This document shows positions 52,265-63,596 of a stretch of DNA of 64,000 bases, piece after piece. The notes under the pieces were generated by a model. The model was not told the DNA's origin, did no database searches, and worked only from the letters and a program-made list of their open reading frames with translations. Position 1 is the stretch's first letter, and every line of letters starts with the position of its first letter. Location of the stretch: positions 806,001 through 870,000 of the forward strand of contig JAYJMM010000009.1 of NCBI GenBank assembly GCA_037349105.1. The letters are read 5' to 3'. This DNA comes from Limnomonas spitsbergensis. Lineage: Eukaryota; Chlorophyta; Chlorophyceae; Chlamydomonadales. A program made the translations under genes and the position numbers.

Positions 52265-53000
52265 TACCATGACGTTATACCTCTGGGCGCTGCTCAAAAC
52301 AGGCGAGGCCGCGTGGGCGCCTAACTAAAGAGTCGGGAGGAAAATTGGAAAGAAACACAAAAAAAAAAATGGTGAGTGTCGTAAGGGGCAGTGTTAGATT
52401 CTAACGCGTTAGAGGGTTTCAGGGTCCAGAGGGGCGCGTTGGCAAGGGGGCAGGACAAAAGAAAGGAGGAAAAAGTGGAAAATAAAGTGAAGGGACAAAA
52501 CAAAAGGTTGGGGTAAACAAAATAAAAGGAATTTTCAACCTCTGAAAATGTCTACGCCTCAACGATATCTACCACATCGTTCACAAAGGCCAGGGCATCC
52601 CACCCCAGCCTGCCCCAGTGCTACTATAAAAAGTCTCTAGCACCGTTCAGAGGACCTGCCCATCCCTGCTCTCCAAGTTGATCCAGCACGCTGGGGCATT
52701 TAAAACAAGCATGCAGCGCGTCCTCTACATGGTCGCCGTTCCCCCTAGCCCAACATTGCAGGCAACACCGTTTGTCACGCAGCTGACCAATGCACCGTCC
52801 TCTACTGTCAGCCGTGCTGACGGCGCGGAGCCGCAGCCTTAAGTTCTTGCGCACGCAAGCATACTCCTTTCGGTTGGTGCGGCCCGCCGTAGACTGAAAC
52901 CAGGTGCGGTAGGCGGCCGCAGACTGTGTTCAGTAGCAGGATCTCTGGGGTCCCCTCTGCCAGCTGCATCCAGCAGCGCCCGCTCGTATGGAGGGTACCA
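52265..53000 (-). pseudogene. Non-LTR retrotransposon 3' end, copy 4
   Basis: On the minus strand from about 53000 to 52620 it encodes the family's C-terminal part (LRLRAVSTADSRGR, RCCLQCWARGNGDHVEDALH, CFKCPSVLDQL), with a frame change near 52850. A T-rich 3' untranslated region follows, then the tail CTAACTTTAG-type text and GGCGCCCACGCGGCCTCGCC (reverse strand), ending at about 52265 with the GGTATAACGTCATG tail. This copy links the tail motif, found alone elsewhere, to the polymerase ORF. Confidence 0.75.
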
Positions 53001-53214
53001 TGACGTTTGTCAAGCATTCGCTTCAGTCGGCTCAGGATCGTCAGAAGCTGTAAGCTGGCCGTCTCGGTTAGTCCCATTTGTGCTTTGCTGGTTAGCATGT
53101 TTTGCTGTCGTCCCGCAACCTTCGCTCGAGGACCGGTGTAATAAGAGGAAATGGTTTCCCAAGTTCATTGGTCCCTTCCTCCTGACTGACATAGTGGGGG
53201 ACAACGCTGCTAGA

Positions 53215-53600
53215 CTTGCCATGCACTTGGGGGCACATCCTGCGACTGTATGTTAATCTCGTCATGCATGCTCGGAGCGTGCTGCACATATTGTGGACGC
53301 GGTGTGCCCTGAGGCGACGAATGCATGCTCGGCATGGGCCTTGGGGCATATGCACCCACCGTCCGCCACTGGGACTGTTGCTGATAGAATTGGGCATGCT
53401 GCTGAAACTGAATGCTACCAACAGAGGGAATAGAGGTCCACCCCACTCTCTTCGTGTTGGGATGCATCTTGTTGTGCTCCTCGAGGAATCGGCAAGGCAT
53501 TTAAAGCCCAGAAGCGGCGGTAGACGCCCTTACCATCCTTCATCATGAACGCGATGATGATCTTCACCTTGTTTCTAGGAGTCGGGCACCATGAGGTCAC
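53215..53600 (-). pseudogene. Possible Gln/Pro/His-rich coding remnant
   Basis: The minus strand reads KVKIIIAFMMKDGKGVYRRF in one frame (about 53500-53570) and FQQHAQFYQQQSQW then GTPRPQYVQHAPSMHDEINI in another (53225-53420). The composition is protein-like but the two pieces are out of frame with no clear intron between. It may be a broken gene or transposon ORF. No family recognised. Confidence 0.25.
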
Positions 53601-54682
53601 TTTTCAAAGGCTTGGGATTCTGGCTTTGTCTCTGCTTGTATCACAGTCAGACAAGTGCCATTCTCCCGGCTTGCGCTGACCTAGACTCAGTCCCTGCATG
53701 GTGTTTCACCTTCCAGGCATGCCTTGCCTATCCTGCGTCCACCTCCCTGGGGCGAGCAACGAGGTTGCATCATGCAATTGCTGCCTCCATACATGCAGCA
53801 TCCCCATGGCGTGCACCCCCCTCACAACATGCAGGATCCCTAGGGAGTCCAATACCATGAGTTCAGGCATGGACCTCAGCACCTCCCAGGCCGGGGCGAG
53901 CAGCGAGGTTACAACGTGCACGTGTCTCATGATACGCACGTGTCTCACGATAGGGCATGATGCATTTGAAGGAATATTGGCAGCTTACTGCAACTGGTGA
54001 TGGATTAACAGACACGATGGAACGGTTGTTATTTGACTAAATAAAAAATAAGCGGCTGCTTGCCTCAAGGCGATCGAACATCAACATTGTGTGGGGCAAC
54101 AGTATAGGAGGGGGTTATCGACGCACTGCTTCCAAAGCGAGAAATCGATCAGGCGATGTGTTGTTGCTTGATGATGAAACCTGTACGACACAGCCATCGA
54201 TGCCAGATCTATCGCTTGCATGTGAGGGTTTGCAAAAACCAGGAACCGTTTGCCCACCGTTGCGTCCCATACCATAGGGATTCGCCACATCTACACGGAT
54301 TCGACCTAAAATGAATATAATTAACACAATGCCACCACCACTTGCGAGGACCCAAGTAGCCTCCTCGACTTCCCAACCACCGCCAACCAACTTCGGCTTC
54401 GACTTCGCCCCATACCATACGGATACGCCGTACCGATACGGTTCGCCAACCGAAGCGTCGTCCGAACAAAACGAAATGTGCGTCCGGTACACATTTATGA
54501 AGCCCCCTCCCATCCTCATACACATGCTCCTCCTCCAGCTTTCTGCGTCCTGCCTTTCTACAAACTAACGGCCTGATGTACGACAGGCTTTCCTGCACTT
54601 GCACACGTGCGTCAGTTCGGCCTCTCTCAACATGTCGGCTTTCTTGATTGCTTCGTGCGTTTCCCCATCACCGCCTCTCGTC
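53601..54682. other. Region upstream of the Pro/Gln-rich gene
   Basis: A plus-strand frame at 53720-53960 reads PPPWGEQRGCIMQLLPPYMQ and GPQHLPGRGEQRGYN with one stop between. Its composition resembles the downstream gene, so it may be a decayed or unspliced upstream exon, but I cannot link it by phase. The rest (54000-54680) shows nothing recognisable. Confidence 0.3.
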
Positions 54683-57600
54683 ATGTCAGACCGATATTTC
54701 AACTTGCTTGAGGCAGAAGCCGCAGCGAAGCTGAGCACCGACATACCCCAAATCAAGCAGGCGGGCATGCGGGCGGACCAGATGGAAAGCGAGCTCCATC
54801 ACTTGCAGCACAACAGGCACGTTCCATGCGCATGTGCTGGCGAGTTGCTAGAGTGTTAGCAATATCATGTGTCATCAGTGCCATCCAGGCATCCAGCTGA
54901 TGGGTCATACAGTATAGCCGGCGGCGGCATCCGTGCATGCAAACTTGCAAAGTGTGTGCGCGTGCTCTATGCATGCATGTATGCATGCAGGTGTGTACGT
55001 GCAGGTATAGAACGTGCTGACTCACACTGCCAGATTGCAGGCAAAAACATGAAACGTTAGTTAGCCCCGACTGCTGGGGCATGCCTTGATGGGCATACAT
55101 GGTATCCATGGTAATGTCGCGGATGTGGCTTCGGCCCAGGCTGCGCTGATTCCTTAACTCTCACGCGGCCCCCACAAAGCGTAATTTTTTTCTATACGTT
55201 TCTTTGAGCAGCAGGGCAAGCCACGCTTGTCCCTGCAGGCCATAGACAGTATCATAGATTAAGTGTAAATCAAGCGTGACTAAAGTGTAGCTGAAATGTA
55301 GTTGAACATGCAAAAAAAAAATACACCTGTGTAGCTGAAGTGTAGCTGAACACCCCAATACAAAACGGGATACACCGGTGCAGCTGAAGTGTAGCTGAAC
55401 ACCCCAAGTCAAATAGGCGTATACATGTGTAGCTGAATGCAGCTGAAAACCCCAATACAAAAATGCGTACACCTGTGTAGCTGAAATGTAGCTGAACACC
55501 CCAGTACAAGGCATACACTTGTGTAGCTTAAGTGTTGCTGAAGCACCCAATACAAATCGGCATACACCTACGCCTAAAAGTATGGCTCATAGCTCGATCA
55601 TCGCTTTCACGGGTACATGTGTCCGGCTGTGCATGCCAGGTTTTATTCTGGCATGCTTCCGCCACAATTCAGCTACACCATGTCTGAAGGGGTGAATCTA
55701 AGGGGGTTGGTGCAGGTAGCCCTGATGCGCAAGCCAGTGGCTGCACACCAGTTTGTGTTTAGTGAGTGGTACACCACCATCAGCTACAGTTCAGCTACAG
55801 TTCAGCTACAGTTCAGCTAAATGTCAGCTACAGTTCAGCTACACCGTGGCCCCGGCCTTGAGCCCCTGGTTCGGCCAGCCCTGCTGCTTGGGCCAGGTCT
55901 GGTCCAGGTTTGGTGGGCATTGGCCCAGGGGTGGCCGCGGGGCGGACCAGAAAAGGTGGTCCCTTATCCACTAAAAGAGACACTGGTGCACACCCGTCCA
56001 GTATTGGTCGCGCGATATATGTGCATGTCTGCTGCATTGCTGACCCTTAAAGCATGAGATTAAAGTACACAGCGCAGGGGGCTCTCGTACCATATGCCCC
56101 AGACCTGCTGAACCCATATAACTGCTGACCCGCTGACCTTCTGAACCCCATCTCATGAACCTTGAACCCCAGTCCTGCTGAACCCATAGAACTGCTGAAC
56201 CGCTGACCCTCTTAACCCCATCTCATGAACCCTGAACCCCAGTCCTGCTGAACCCATAGAACTGCTGAACCGCTGACCCTCTTAACCCCATCTCATGAAC
56301 CCTGAACCCCAGTCCTGCTGAACCCATAGAACTGCTGAACCCCAGACATTCTGAACCCCATCTCATGAACCCTGAACCCCAGTCCTGCTGAACCCATAGA
56401 ACTGCTGAACCGCTGACCCTCTTAACCCCATCTCATGAACCCTGAACCCCAGTCCTGCTGAACCCATAGAACTGCTGAACCGCTGACCCTCTTAACCCCA
56501 TCTCATGAACCCTGAACCCCAGTCCTGCTGAACCCATAGAACTGCTGAACCGCTGACCCTCTTAACCCCATCTCATGAACCCTGAACCCCAGTCCTGCTG
56601 AACCCATAGAACTGCTGAACCGCTGACCCTCTTAACCCCATCTCATGAACCCTGAACCCCAGTCCTGCTGAACCCATAGAACTGCTGAACCGCTGACCCT
56701 CTTAACCCCATCTCATGAACCCTGAACCCCAGTCCTGCTGAACCCATATAACTGCTGAACCACTGACCCTCTTACCCCCATCTCATGAACCCTGAACCCC
56801 AGTCCTGCTGAACCCATAGAACTGCTGAACCGCTGACCCTCTTAACCCCATCTCATGAACCCTGAACCCCAGTCCTGCTGAACCCATAGAACTGCTGAAC
56901 CGCTGACCCTCTTAACCCCATCTCATGAACCCTGAACCCCAGTCCTGCTGAACCCATAGAACTGCTGAATCGCTGACCCTCTTAACCCCATCTCATGAAC
57001 CCTGAACCCCAGTCCTGCTGAACCCATAGAACTGCTGAACCGCTGAACCGCTGAGCCCTGTCTCATGAACCCTGAACCCCAGTCCTGCTGAACCCAAATA
57101 ACTGCTGAACCGCTGACCCTCTTAACCCCATCTCATGAACCCTGAACTCCAGACCCTCTAAACCCCATCTTATTAACCTGACTCCCCTGACCTGCTGAAC
57201 CCCCATCCCTCCTGTCAGGGATACTAGAGCGGCAATTGAGGGACAGATGCACACCATGCAGCAGTACATGCAGGAGCAGATGGCACCTCCAGGTAATCGA
57301 TCAGGGGAGGCTGTATGCCCTTAACCCTTAACCTTAACCCTAAACAAATAGCTTAAGCCTCCAAATACTTAACCCATCAAACCAAATTATAAACCCTCAG
57401 GGGATCCCTCAACCCTAGGCTGCGTGTGGAGGTTAAAGGGCTCAGATTTAAATGGAGATACCGGGCGGCTGATGTGTCATGTACCTTCATGCGGCATGTC
57501 CAGTACCATCACCTCAGCCATTTCCCATCGAATTGAGGTAACTGCATGCCATACATGTGAAGCTTTTATACAGGGGCGCGAGGCGGCTGATGTGTCATGT

Positions 57601-60600
57601 ACCTTCACGCGGCACGTCCGGTACCATCACCTCAGCTATTTCCCATCGAATTGCGGTAACTGCATGCCATACATTCGAGGCTTTTATACAGGGGCGCGTG
57701 GCGGCTGATGTTTCATGTACCTTCACGCGGCATGTCCGGTACCATCACCTCAGCCATTTCCAATTGAATTGAGGCAACTGCATGCCAAATATGCCAATTC
57801 TGCCCCATGTTCCTAATAAACCCTTAACCCTTGTCCTCAAACCCTTGTCCTCAAGTCATAATTTACCCTTCACCCATATTAACCTGACCTGCCCCCTACT
57901 CGCAGCAACGTACCCTTACCTGCCCTCTGTTCCTTAACAACCCTAAACCACTGTCCATTAAACCTGACCTGCCCCCTACTCGCAGCAACGTACCCATACC
58001 CACCCCACAACTCTGCCAACTTGCTGCCTGAACGGCAATACCAGCACAGTTTCATTCCGAATATTGAGCAGCTGCAGCTGCAACCGCAGCAGCAGCAGCA
58101 ATATCAGGTGAGCGAGGGTACCAAACAAAAAATGCTCGCCATTCCATTTTTTCTTGCTGCCCAGTCTCAATTTTGTGTCATTTCGGCAGCCCACATAAAA
58201 CACCGAGTACCAGAACCCTTCACCTTCAACCCTCATCTCTCAATCTTCAACCAAACACGATTTCACACTGTTTCATCCTCTTTCTGTACAGCCTCCAGCA
58301 AATTGCACTCCGGCAGGCCCGTACGATCCCATCGGTACCATCCTGAGGCCTAGGGGCCTGCCGCCCCCTCCCCAGCCGTCCCCTCCCCAGCCGTCCTACG
58401 ACCCCACTAGCCCAGTGGCAGCCCGGGGCCTGCCCTCGCACCCTGAAACCTGGCCTGCCACGTGGATGCTGGCCGCGCCCCGCCCGTCCGACCCGTATGC
58501 GCAGCAGATGCAGCTCCAGAACCAGCTGAGGGAGCGAGAGCTGGATCTGGAGCAGGCTGACTGGACAGAGCACCAGTACATGCAGAAGGTGGGTTGAAGA
58601 TGAAGGGGAGGTGGATAGAAGGTGGGTGGAAGGTGGGTAGAAGGTGGGGAGATGGTGGGTAGAAGATGAAGGGGAGGTGGCTAGAAGGTGGGCAGAAGGT
58701 GGGTAGAAGATGAAGGGGAGGTGGATAGAAGGTGGGCAGAAGGTGGGTAGAAGATGAAGGGGAGGTGGCTAGAAGGTGGGGGAGAATGTGGCTAGAATGT
58801 GGGCAGAAAGTGGGTAGAAGGTGGGTAGAAGATGAAGGGGAGGTGGCTAGAAGGTGGCTAGAGGGTGAGTGTAAGATGAAGGGAGGTGGATAGAAGGTGG
58901 GCAGAAGGTGGGTAGAAGCCATGATGAATGCAGTGACACCCCCTCCTCCCTCCCCCTCTGCCTCTCAGTTCCACCACCCTGGGCGGGAAGCACCTCTTAA
59001 GGAGCAATGGGCGCAGGCGTACGCTATAATGAATGCAGTGACACCCCCTCCTCCCTCCCCCTCCGCCCCTCAGTTCCACTACCCTGGGCGAGAGGCCCCT
59101 CTTAAGGAGCAATGGGCGCAGGCATACGCTATGAATGCCGTGGCGCCAGCGCCGGCACATGGACAAAACGCTATTAGCATGGACTACGGCCACAATTTGA
59201 TCATGGCGTACAACTTGAAATACGGTGGGCAACCAAGAATGTCCTTTGCTTTTAAAGCGCTGTCCATGTGCCGGTAGTTTCATTGGTCGTACGTTGATTT
59301 TGAATTGCCTTCCCTCGGGTGTGAATTGTTTTTAGTGATGCCACCCGTCCATTTGATTTGCACCATTTTTATTTGTTGCCACCCTCGGGAATACCCTCGG
59401 GCTTCAAAACATGATTTCTTTTATTGCTGCCCTCATGGCAAACTCCCGTCTGCCAAAACTTTGAACTTCTGACTGAAAACTGGCGTCAAGTTTTGATCAG
59501 GGTTTTAATGGATCTCTCAGCCTCAAACAATGAGGGAAGGCAAATTAATAAGGACATGAGGGAAGGCAAAGCAATGTACGGGTAGCCTAGTGGACAAGTG
59601 ATCAGAGGTTCTGCTGTGCAGCACGAAAAACAGCAGAGCGTCACGCACTCCCTCTTTCAGAATGAATGACTGCAAGACGGATTGGCAGTTGGGCCTGATG
59701 CATTATCCAGCAGACAAATAATCTTGCCAGGAGATGCCAACTGAAGGCATGCCCTGCAAGTCCGTATCCCTTGCATGACGTATTTGAATATTTGCATGGC
59801 GACATGCACTGGTCACACTTATTTGAATATGGCCACATGCAATGGCCATACTTATTAGGATATGTACATGACGACATATAGGCATAGCTTAATTTTAATG
59901 TGTTAAATTCATTTCCTCAGGAACATGGCCATCTTGCAAATTTGCGTGATGCTCAGTGAGTGTTTGGCCATGGTAGCCTCCGTCAGCTGAGGGCTGAGGC
60001 ACAACCAGCAGAGGTCCAGCGTTTATCAAAACAGGAAGCTTGAGGATCCTTTATCTCGATGCATATTTTTAGCGCTTTGGCTGCGCTGCGCTTCATTACG
60101 TGCAGTGGTCATCTTCCGCCCTTGCGCTGACCCTCGTCATCAGGACTCCAAACTATTGTATAGGTATTCGGTGCAATTTTGCAACTCTGTGACGACCCCA
60201 TGGGGCAGTCACTTCAAAAAAAAGGGAGGGTTGCAATGGTGCCCCTGTAGCCCTGTACCCCTGTAGCCCTGTACCCCTGTACCCCTGTACCCCTGACCCC
60301 TGTACACCTGTACACCTGTACACCTGTACACCTGTACACCTGTACACCTGTACACCTGTACACCTGTACACCTGTACCCCTGTACCCCTGTACCCCTGTA
60401 CCCCTGTACCCCTGTACCCCTGTACCCCTGTACACCTGTACACCTGTACACCTGTACACCTGTACACCTGTACACCTGTACACCTGTACACCTGTCCACC
60501 TGTACACCTGTGCCCCTGTGCCCCTGTACCCCTGTACCCCTGTACCCCTGTACCCCTGTACCCCTGTACCCCTGTGCCCCTGTACCCATGTACCCTGTAC

Positions 60601-63596
60601 CCATGTACCCCTGTACCCCTGTACTTCTGTACTTCTGTACTTCTGTACCCCTGTACCCTGTACCCCTGTGCCCCTGTGCCCCTGGACCCCTGTACCCCTG
60701 TATCCCTGTTCCCCTGTGCCCCTGTACACCTGTACCCATGTACCCTGTACCCCTGTACCCTTCCCTACTTTTTGCTTTAAATAACGTTTCCCTCCACAGT
60801 TGCCATGTCCCATGCACCGGCCAATATGGGTGGCTTCCTTAATCCACACACTTGAATGTGTATGTATAACATTATGTATCAATATATGAATTGATTTACA
60901 GTATGTTTGATTTAATTGATCAATGTACAATCAATGTATGTTAACGTTTCCTGCCCGTCCTCAGGTGTGAACGGCGGCGGTAGCGGCACTCCTGGAACAA
61001 CGGTAGGTCTCTGTGGAAGACCTTGTTTTTATGAAAAATGCCCGGACGAATAACTGAGTTCGAAAAAATAAACACGTTTCAAGCTGTGAGTAGCTGTATT
61101 TGCTTTTCAATGCTGTGCTCCTGCTGATTGCTGTGTAGAAAGAAAGAAAGCTACGCCCCGTGGGGGGCATGAGAGTTAAAGAAACAGTGCAGCCTGGACC
61201 GAAGCCACATCCGCGTCGTTTCTGTCATTACTAAATGCCGTTCAACGCTGCTTAATGCTTAATTATTGCTTAATGCTTAATGCTTGTTAATTCTTTATAT
61301 GCTGGCCAACGCTCTTTAATACTGTGAAATGCTATTTCTGCTGTTAAATGTTATTTTGATTGATGGTGTTTTATTTAGTTCTGTTTAATGCTGTTATGAT
61401 TGATGGCTCCCTGAACGTCAACAGATGACACAAATCAGGGAAGGTTCAGGGTTTAGGGTCTAGAAACCCTACCCTACTAGGGAGGGTCTAGAAACCCTAA
61501 ACCCTGAACGTTAAGAGGATTACACAAATCAGGGAGTGGGGACAAGTCATCCGAGTCGGCTTTAGTAAAAAGTGACTTTTAAAAGGCGGAATCTTACAAC
61601 CAAATTAAATGTCGCCATAATAACAAGCTGCAGGGGACAGAGAGATACAAGAGGTCCTTCAAGCTTATCGGCGCGTTGTTTTTTATGGTTGTGGATGCTC
61701 ATGAGCGACGGACAGCCTGCCTACACATCGTCATCCGGATGGCCGTCGCCATGGTCATAATTGGGTGAGACATTTTCATGTGTTAGCAAATCGATCGGGT
61801 GGAATAAATATAACCGAGATTTGGATTTGCTGGCCTTTCATTTCTAATGGGAGGCCTGCCTTGTCATCCAGATGGCCGTCACCATGGTCATCATTGGGTG
61901 AGATAGGTCAGACTACTAAAAGGGTTATATATGAGGGTTATATATGAGGGTTTCATAAACAAAGCCGGTTTAGGTATAGGCTACTTTTTATTTCTAGAGC
62001 GGGCCTACCTCGTAGCCCGCTTTCATACCTGGATGGCCGTCGCCATGGTCAGAATTGGGTCTAGAACGGTGCTTAGCCGCTGGGCCCTGCTGAACGCTTG
62101 GCTGTGTGGGGCTGGTAGGGAATGACTAGGCCCAAATCCAGCTACCATGCACAGCCTATGACATGGTGCAGCCATGACAGCCTCTTTTGTGAGGGGGGCA
62201 GGAACCCGGCGTTGTAGGAGGAGGGAGAGAGAAGATTGTTTGGCGGATTCGATCCCTCAACCTCTGGGTATGGATGCATGAACTGGATGCATAAACTGGA
62301 TGCATAAACTGGATGCATGAATTCGATGCCTTAATTGAATGAGACATGTTGCGGTGGGAGTGCGTGTGGAGTTCATGCCACATACATTGCCTTGTCCCAT
62401 GCTTTGGCCAAACGTGCAGCTTCTTTATTCCACACACTCGTTTTTTCATACTTGCTTATTTAATTATAGCTCATGAGGGCAGCCTTGCCTGCGGCGAAGT
62501 CCTCATCGGGTTAACCGTCAAAATGGACACATGATGGGGTTCACAATTTGCTTCTTAAAAAATCTGGTAACAGTCACGAGTTCCGTACTCGTCCAGAAAG
62601 AAAGAAAGCTACGCCCTACTGGGGCGTGGAGGTCCATGAAACAACGCAGCTTGGGGCCGAAGCCACATCCGCGCCGTTACCATGAAGCAGCAAGCAAATT
62701 GCAAGTTATTCATGGTGGCTTGGAGTTTTTAGGGTTTAGGGTTAAGGGCTTGGGGTTTACTCTGGTGGTTCCTCTAGTGGTCTACACTTCTGGGTATGCT
62801 TTGTTGACCCAGTGGCAGGCTGTGTGGTGAACAATCGATTAACATCTCTAGGGCAGTTTGACGCGAAGATCTCATTGGGAGAGCCCTCAAAATGTTCATG
62901 AAAGGGTTCATAATAGGCTTCCTGAAAGAGCTGGTCATAGTCGAGTTATGAACTTCTCTAGGGCAGTTTGATGCAAAGACCTCATTGGGATAGCCTTCAA
63001 AATGTTCATGACAGGGTTCATAATAGGCTTCCTGTATGAGCTGGTCATAGTCGATTTATGAACTTCTCTAGGGCAGTTTGACGCAAAGACCTCATTGGGA
63101 TAGCCTTTAAAATGTTCATGACAGGGTTCATAATAGGCTTCCTGAAAGAGCTGGTCATAGTCGAGTTACGAACTTCTCTAGGGTAGTTTGATGCAAAGAC
63201 CTCATTGGGATAGCCTTTAAAATGTTCATGACAGGGTTCATAATAGGCTTCCTGAAAGAGCTGGTCATAGTCGAGTTACGAACTTCTCTAGGGCAGTTTG
63301 ACGCAAGGACCATTTGGGGTGTCCGTTAAGATGGTCATAATGGATGAGGGTACTTTTGTTGACGCAACACATTAGCGTTATCATAGTCAGCCAACCTCTC
63401 CGATGCTCATACCTTAGTCCTGAACCTCTTAAACCCCAAACCCTGAACCCTGATCCCAAGCCCATGAACTTAAAACCCATTCCATTCACCTCCACAGGGC
63501 CGTTCTGCTCGGGCTGTGCCTGGGTGGCGTGTATCCCACAAGTGTGGGCAACCAGAAGCTCATGGACATCTTAACGCTGACCTGGATCAAGTACAC
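54683..63596 (+). CDS. Pro/Gln-rich coiled-coil protein of unknown function (3' end beyond window)
   Basis: Exons: 54683-54816, 57219-57292, 57986-58107, 58292-58588, 58969-59224, 60965-61002, 63498-63596. All phases match, giving 340 codons so far. The first exon begins MSDRYFNLLEAEAAAKLSTD and ends MESELHHLQHN; its donor is GC (AACAG|GCACGT), all others GT. Then DTRAAIEGQMHTMQQYMQEQ (helical), NIEQLQLQPQQQQQYQ, a proline-rich exon (PRGLPPPPQPSPPQPSYDP) ending in a charged helix QLRERELDLEQADWTEHQYM, an exon holding an internal 35-residue repeat (FHHPGREAPLKEQWAQAYA / FHYPGREAPLKEQWAQAYA), then GVNGGGSGTPGTT. The last exon is followed by GTAAGT at 63597. A true 5' exon may lie upstream because ATG 54683 overlaps a possible acceptor (CATGTCAG). 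No domain recognised; scaffold or RNA-binding roles would be guesses. Confidence 0.65.
54817..55090. other. Start of intron 1 of the Pro/Gln-rich gene
   Basis: No gene; ATGCATGCATG-type alternation near 54970-54990. Confidence 0.45.
55091..55205 (-). repeat. Short interspersed repeat family A
   Basis: GGTAATGTCGCGGATGTGGC, TTCGGCCCAGGCTGCGCTGA, then CTCACGCGGCCC and AAGCGTAATTTTTTTC; minus orientation. Confidence 0.7.
55265..55570. repeat. About 60-bp tandem repeat ending in TGTAGCTGAA
   Basis: Five units with TACACCTGTGTAGCTGAAGT, GTAGCTGAACACCCCAATAC. The motif is the same as the end of repeat family B, so this may be a local expansion of a family B terminus. Confidence 0.8.
55780..55965 (+). 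repeat. Short interspersed repeat family B, best copy
   Basis: Four to five AGCTACAGTTC units, then ACACCGTGGCCCCGGCCTTG, GAGCCCCTGGTTCGGCCAGC, CCTGCTGCTTGGGCCAGGTC, and GGTTTGGTGGGC. Copies occur at 2050, 2935, 19020, 29770 and 33555. Confidence 0.75.
56090..57165 (+). repeat. 70-bp tandem satellite in intron 1 of the Pro/Gln-rich gene, about 15 copies
   Basis: Unit: CTCATGAACCCTGAACCCCA, GTCCTGCTGAACCCATAGAA, CTGCTGAACCGCTGACCCTC, TTAACCCCAT; exactly 70 bp over most of the array. Confidence 0.95.
57460..57790 (+). repeat. 117-bp tandem repeat, about 2.8 copies
   Basis: Units at about 57464, 57581 and 57698: GCGGCTGATGTGTCATGTAC, CAGTACCATCACCTCAGCCA, TTTTATACAGGGGCGCG. It lies in intron 2 of the Pro/Gln-rich gene. 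Confidence 0.9.
57895..57985 (+). repeat. Duplicated acceptor of exon 3 of the Pro/Gln-rich gene
   Basis: CCCCCTACTCGCAGCAACGT then ACCCTTACC at about 57893-57921 copies the true junction CTACTCGCAG|CAACGTACCC at 57985/57986. Only the second continues into the conserved frame. Confidence 0.85.
58589..58925 (+). repeat. Minisatellite similar to the donor of exon 4 of the Pro/Gln-rich gene
   Basis: The exon ends ACATGCAGAAG|GTGGGTTG. AGAAGGTGGG and GCAGAAGGTGGGTAGAAG recur throughout with GATGAAGGGGAGGTGG spacers, so each unit contains an exon-end-like AGAAG|GTGGGT. Confidence 0.85.
60235..60775. repeat. 9-bp minisatellite CCTGTACMC
   Basis: About 60 copies of CCTGTACCC/CCTGTACAC with TGTGCCC and TGTACTTCTG variants. 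Long frames on both strands (for example GVQVYRCT repeats) are by-products. Confidence 0.95.
61136..61215 (+). repeat. Short interspersed repeat family A
   Basis: AGAAAGAAAGAAAGCTACGC, GCATGAGAGTTAAAGAAAC, AGTGCAGCCTGG, GCCACATCCGCG. Confidence 0.75.
61216..61570. other. Intron of the Pro/Gln-rich gene
   Basis: TTAATGCTTAAT-type decayed repeats (61230-61400), then a duplicated block GGGTCTAGAAACCCTA (61455 and 61485). No exon in the gene's frame. Confidence 0.5.
61725..62060 (+). repeat. Three decayed copies of a roughly 140-bp unit
   Basis: GGATGGCCGTCGCCATGGTC followed by ATAATTGGGTGAGA at about 61738, 61868 and 62031. Confidence 0.75.
62596..62692 (+). repeat. Short interspersed repeat family A
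   Basis: AGAAAGAAAGAAAGCTACGC, CCTACTGGGGCGTGGAGGT, ACAACGCAGCTTGGGGCCGA, GCCACATCCGCGCCGTTACC. A full-length member. Confidence 0.8.
62845..63335 (+). repeat. 110-bp tandem repeat, about 4.4 copies
   Basis: Units start at about 62841, 62951, 63061, 63171 and 63281: AACTTCTCTAGGGCAGTTTG, CTCATTGGGATAGCC, TTCATGACAGGGTTCATAAT, GAGCTGGTCATAGTCGAG. It lies in the intron before the last visible exon. Confidence 0.93.

Noticed and set aside
60209..60930. 202- and 238-codon ORFs reading GVQVYRCT repeats
   Set aside because: By-products of the 9-bp CCTGTACMC minisatellite.
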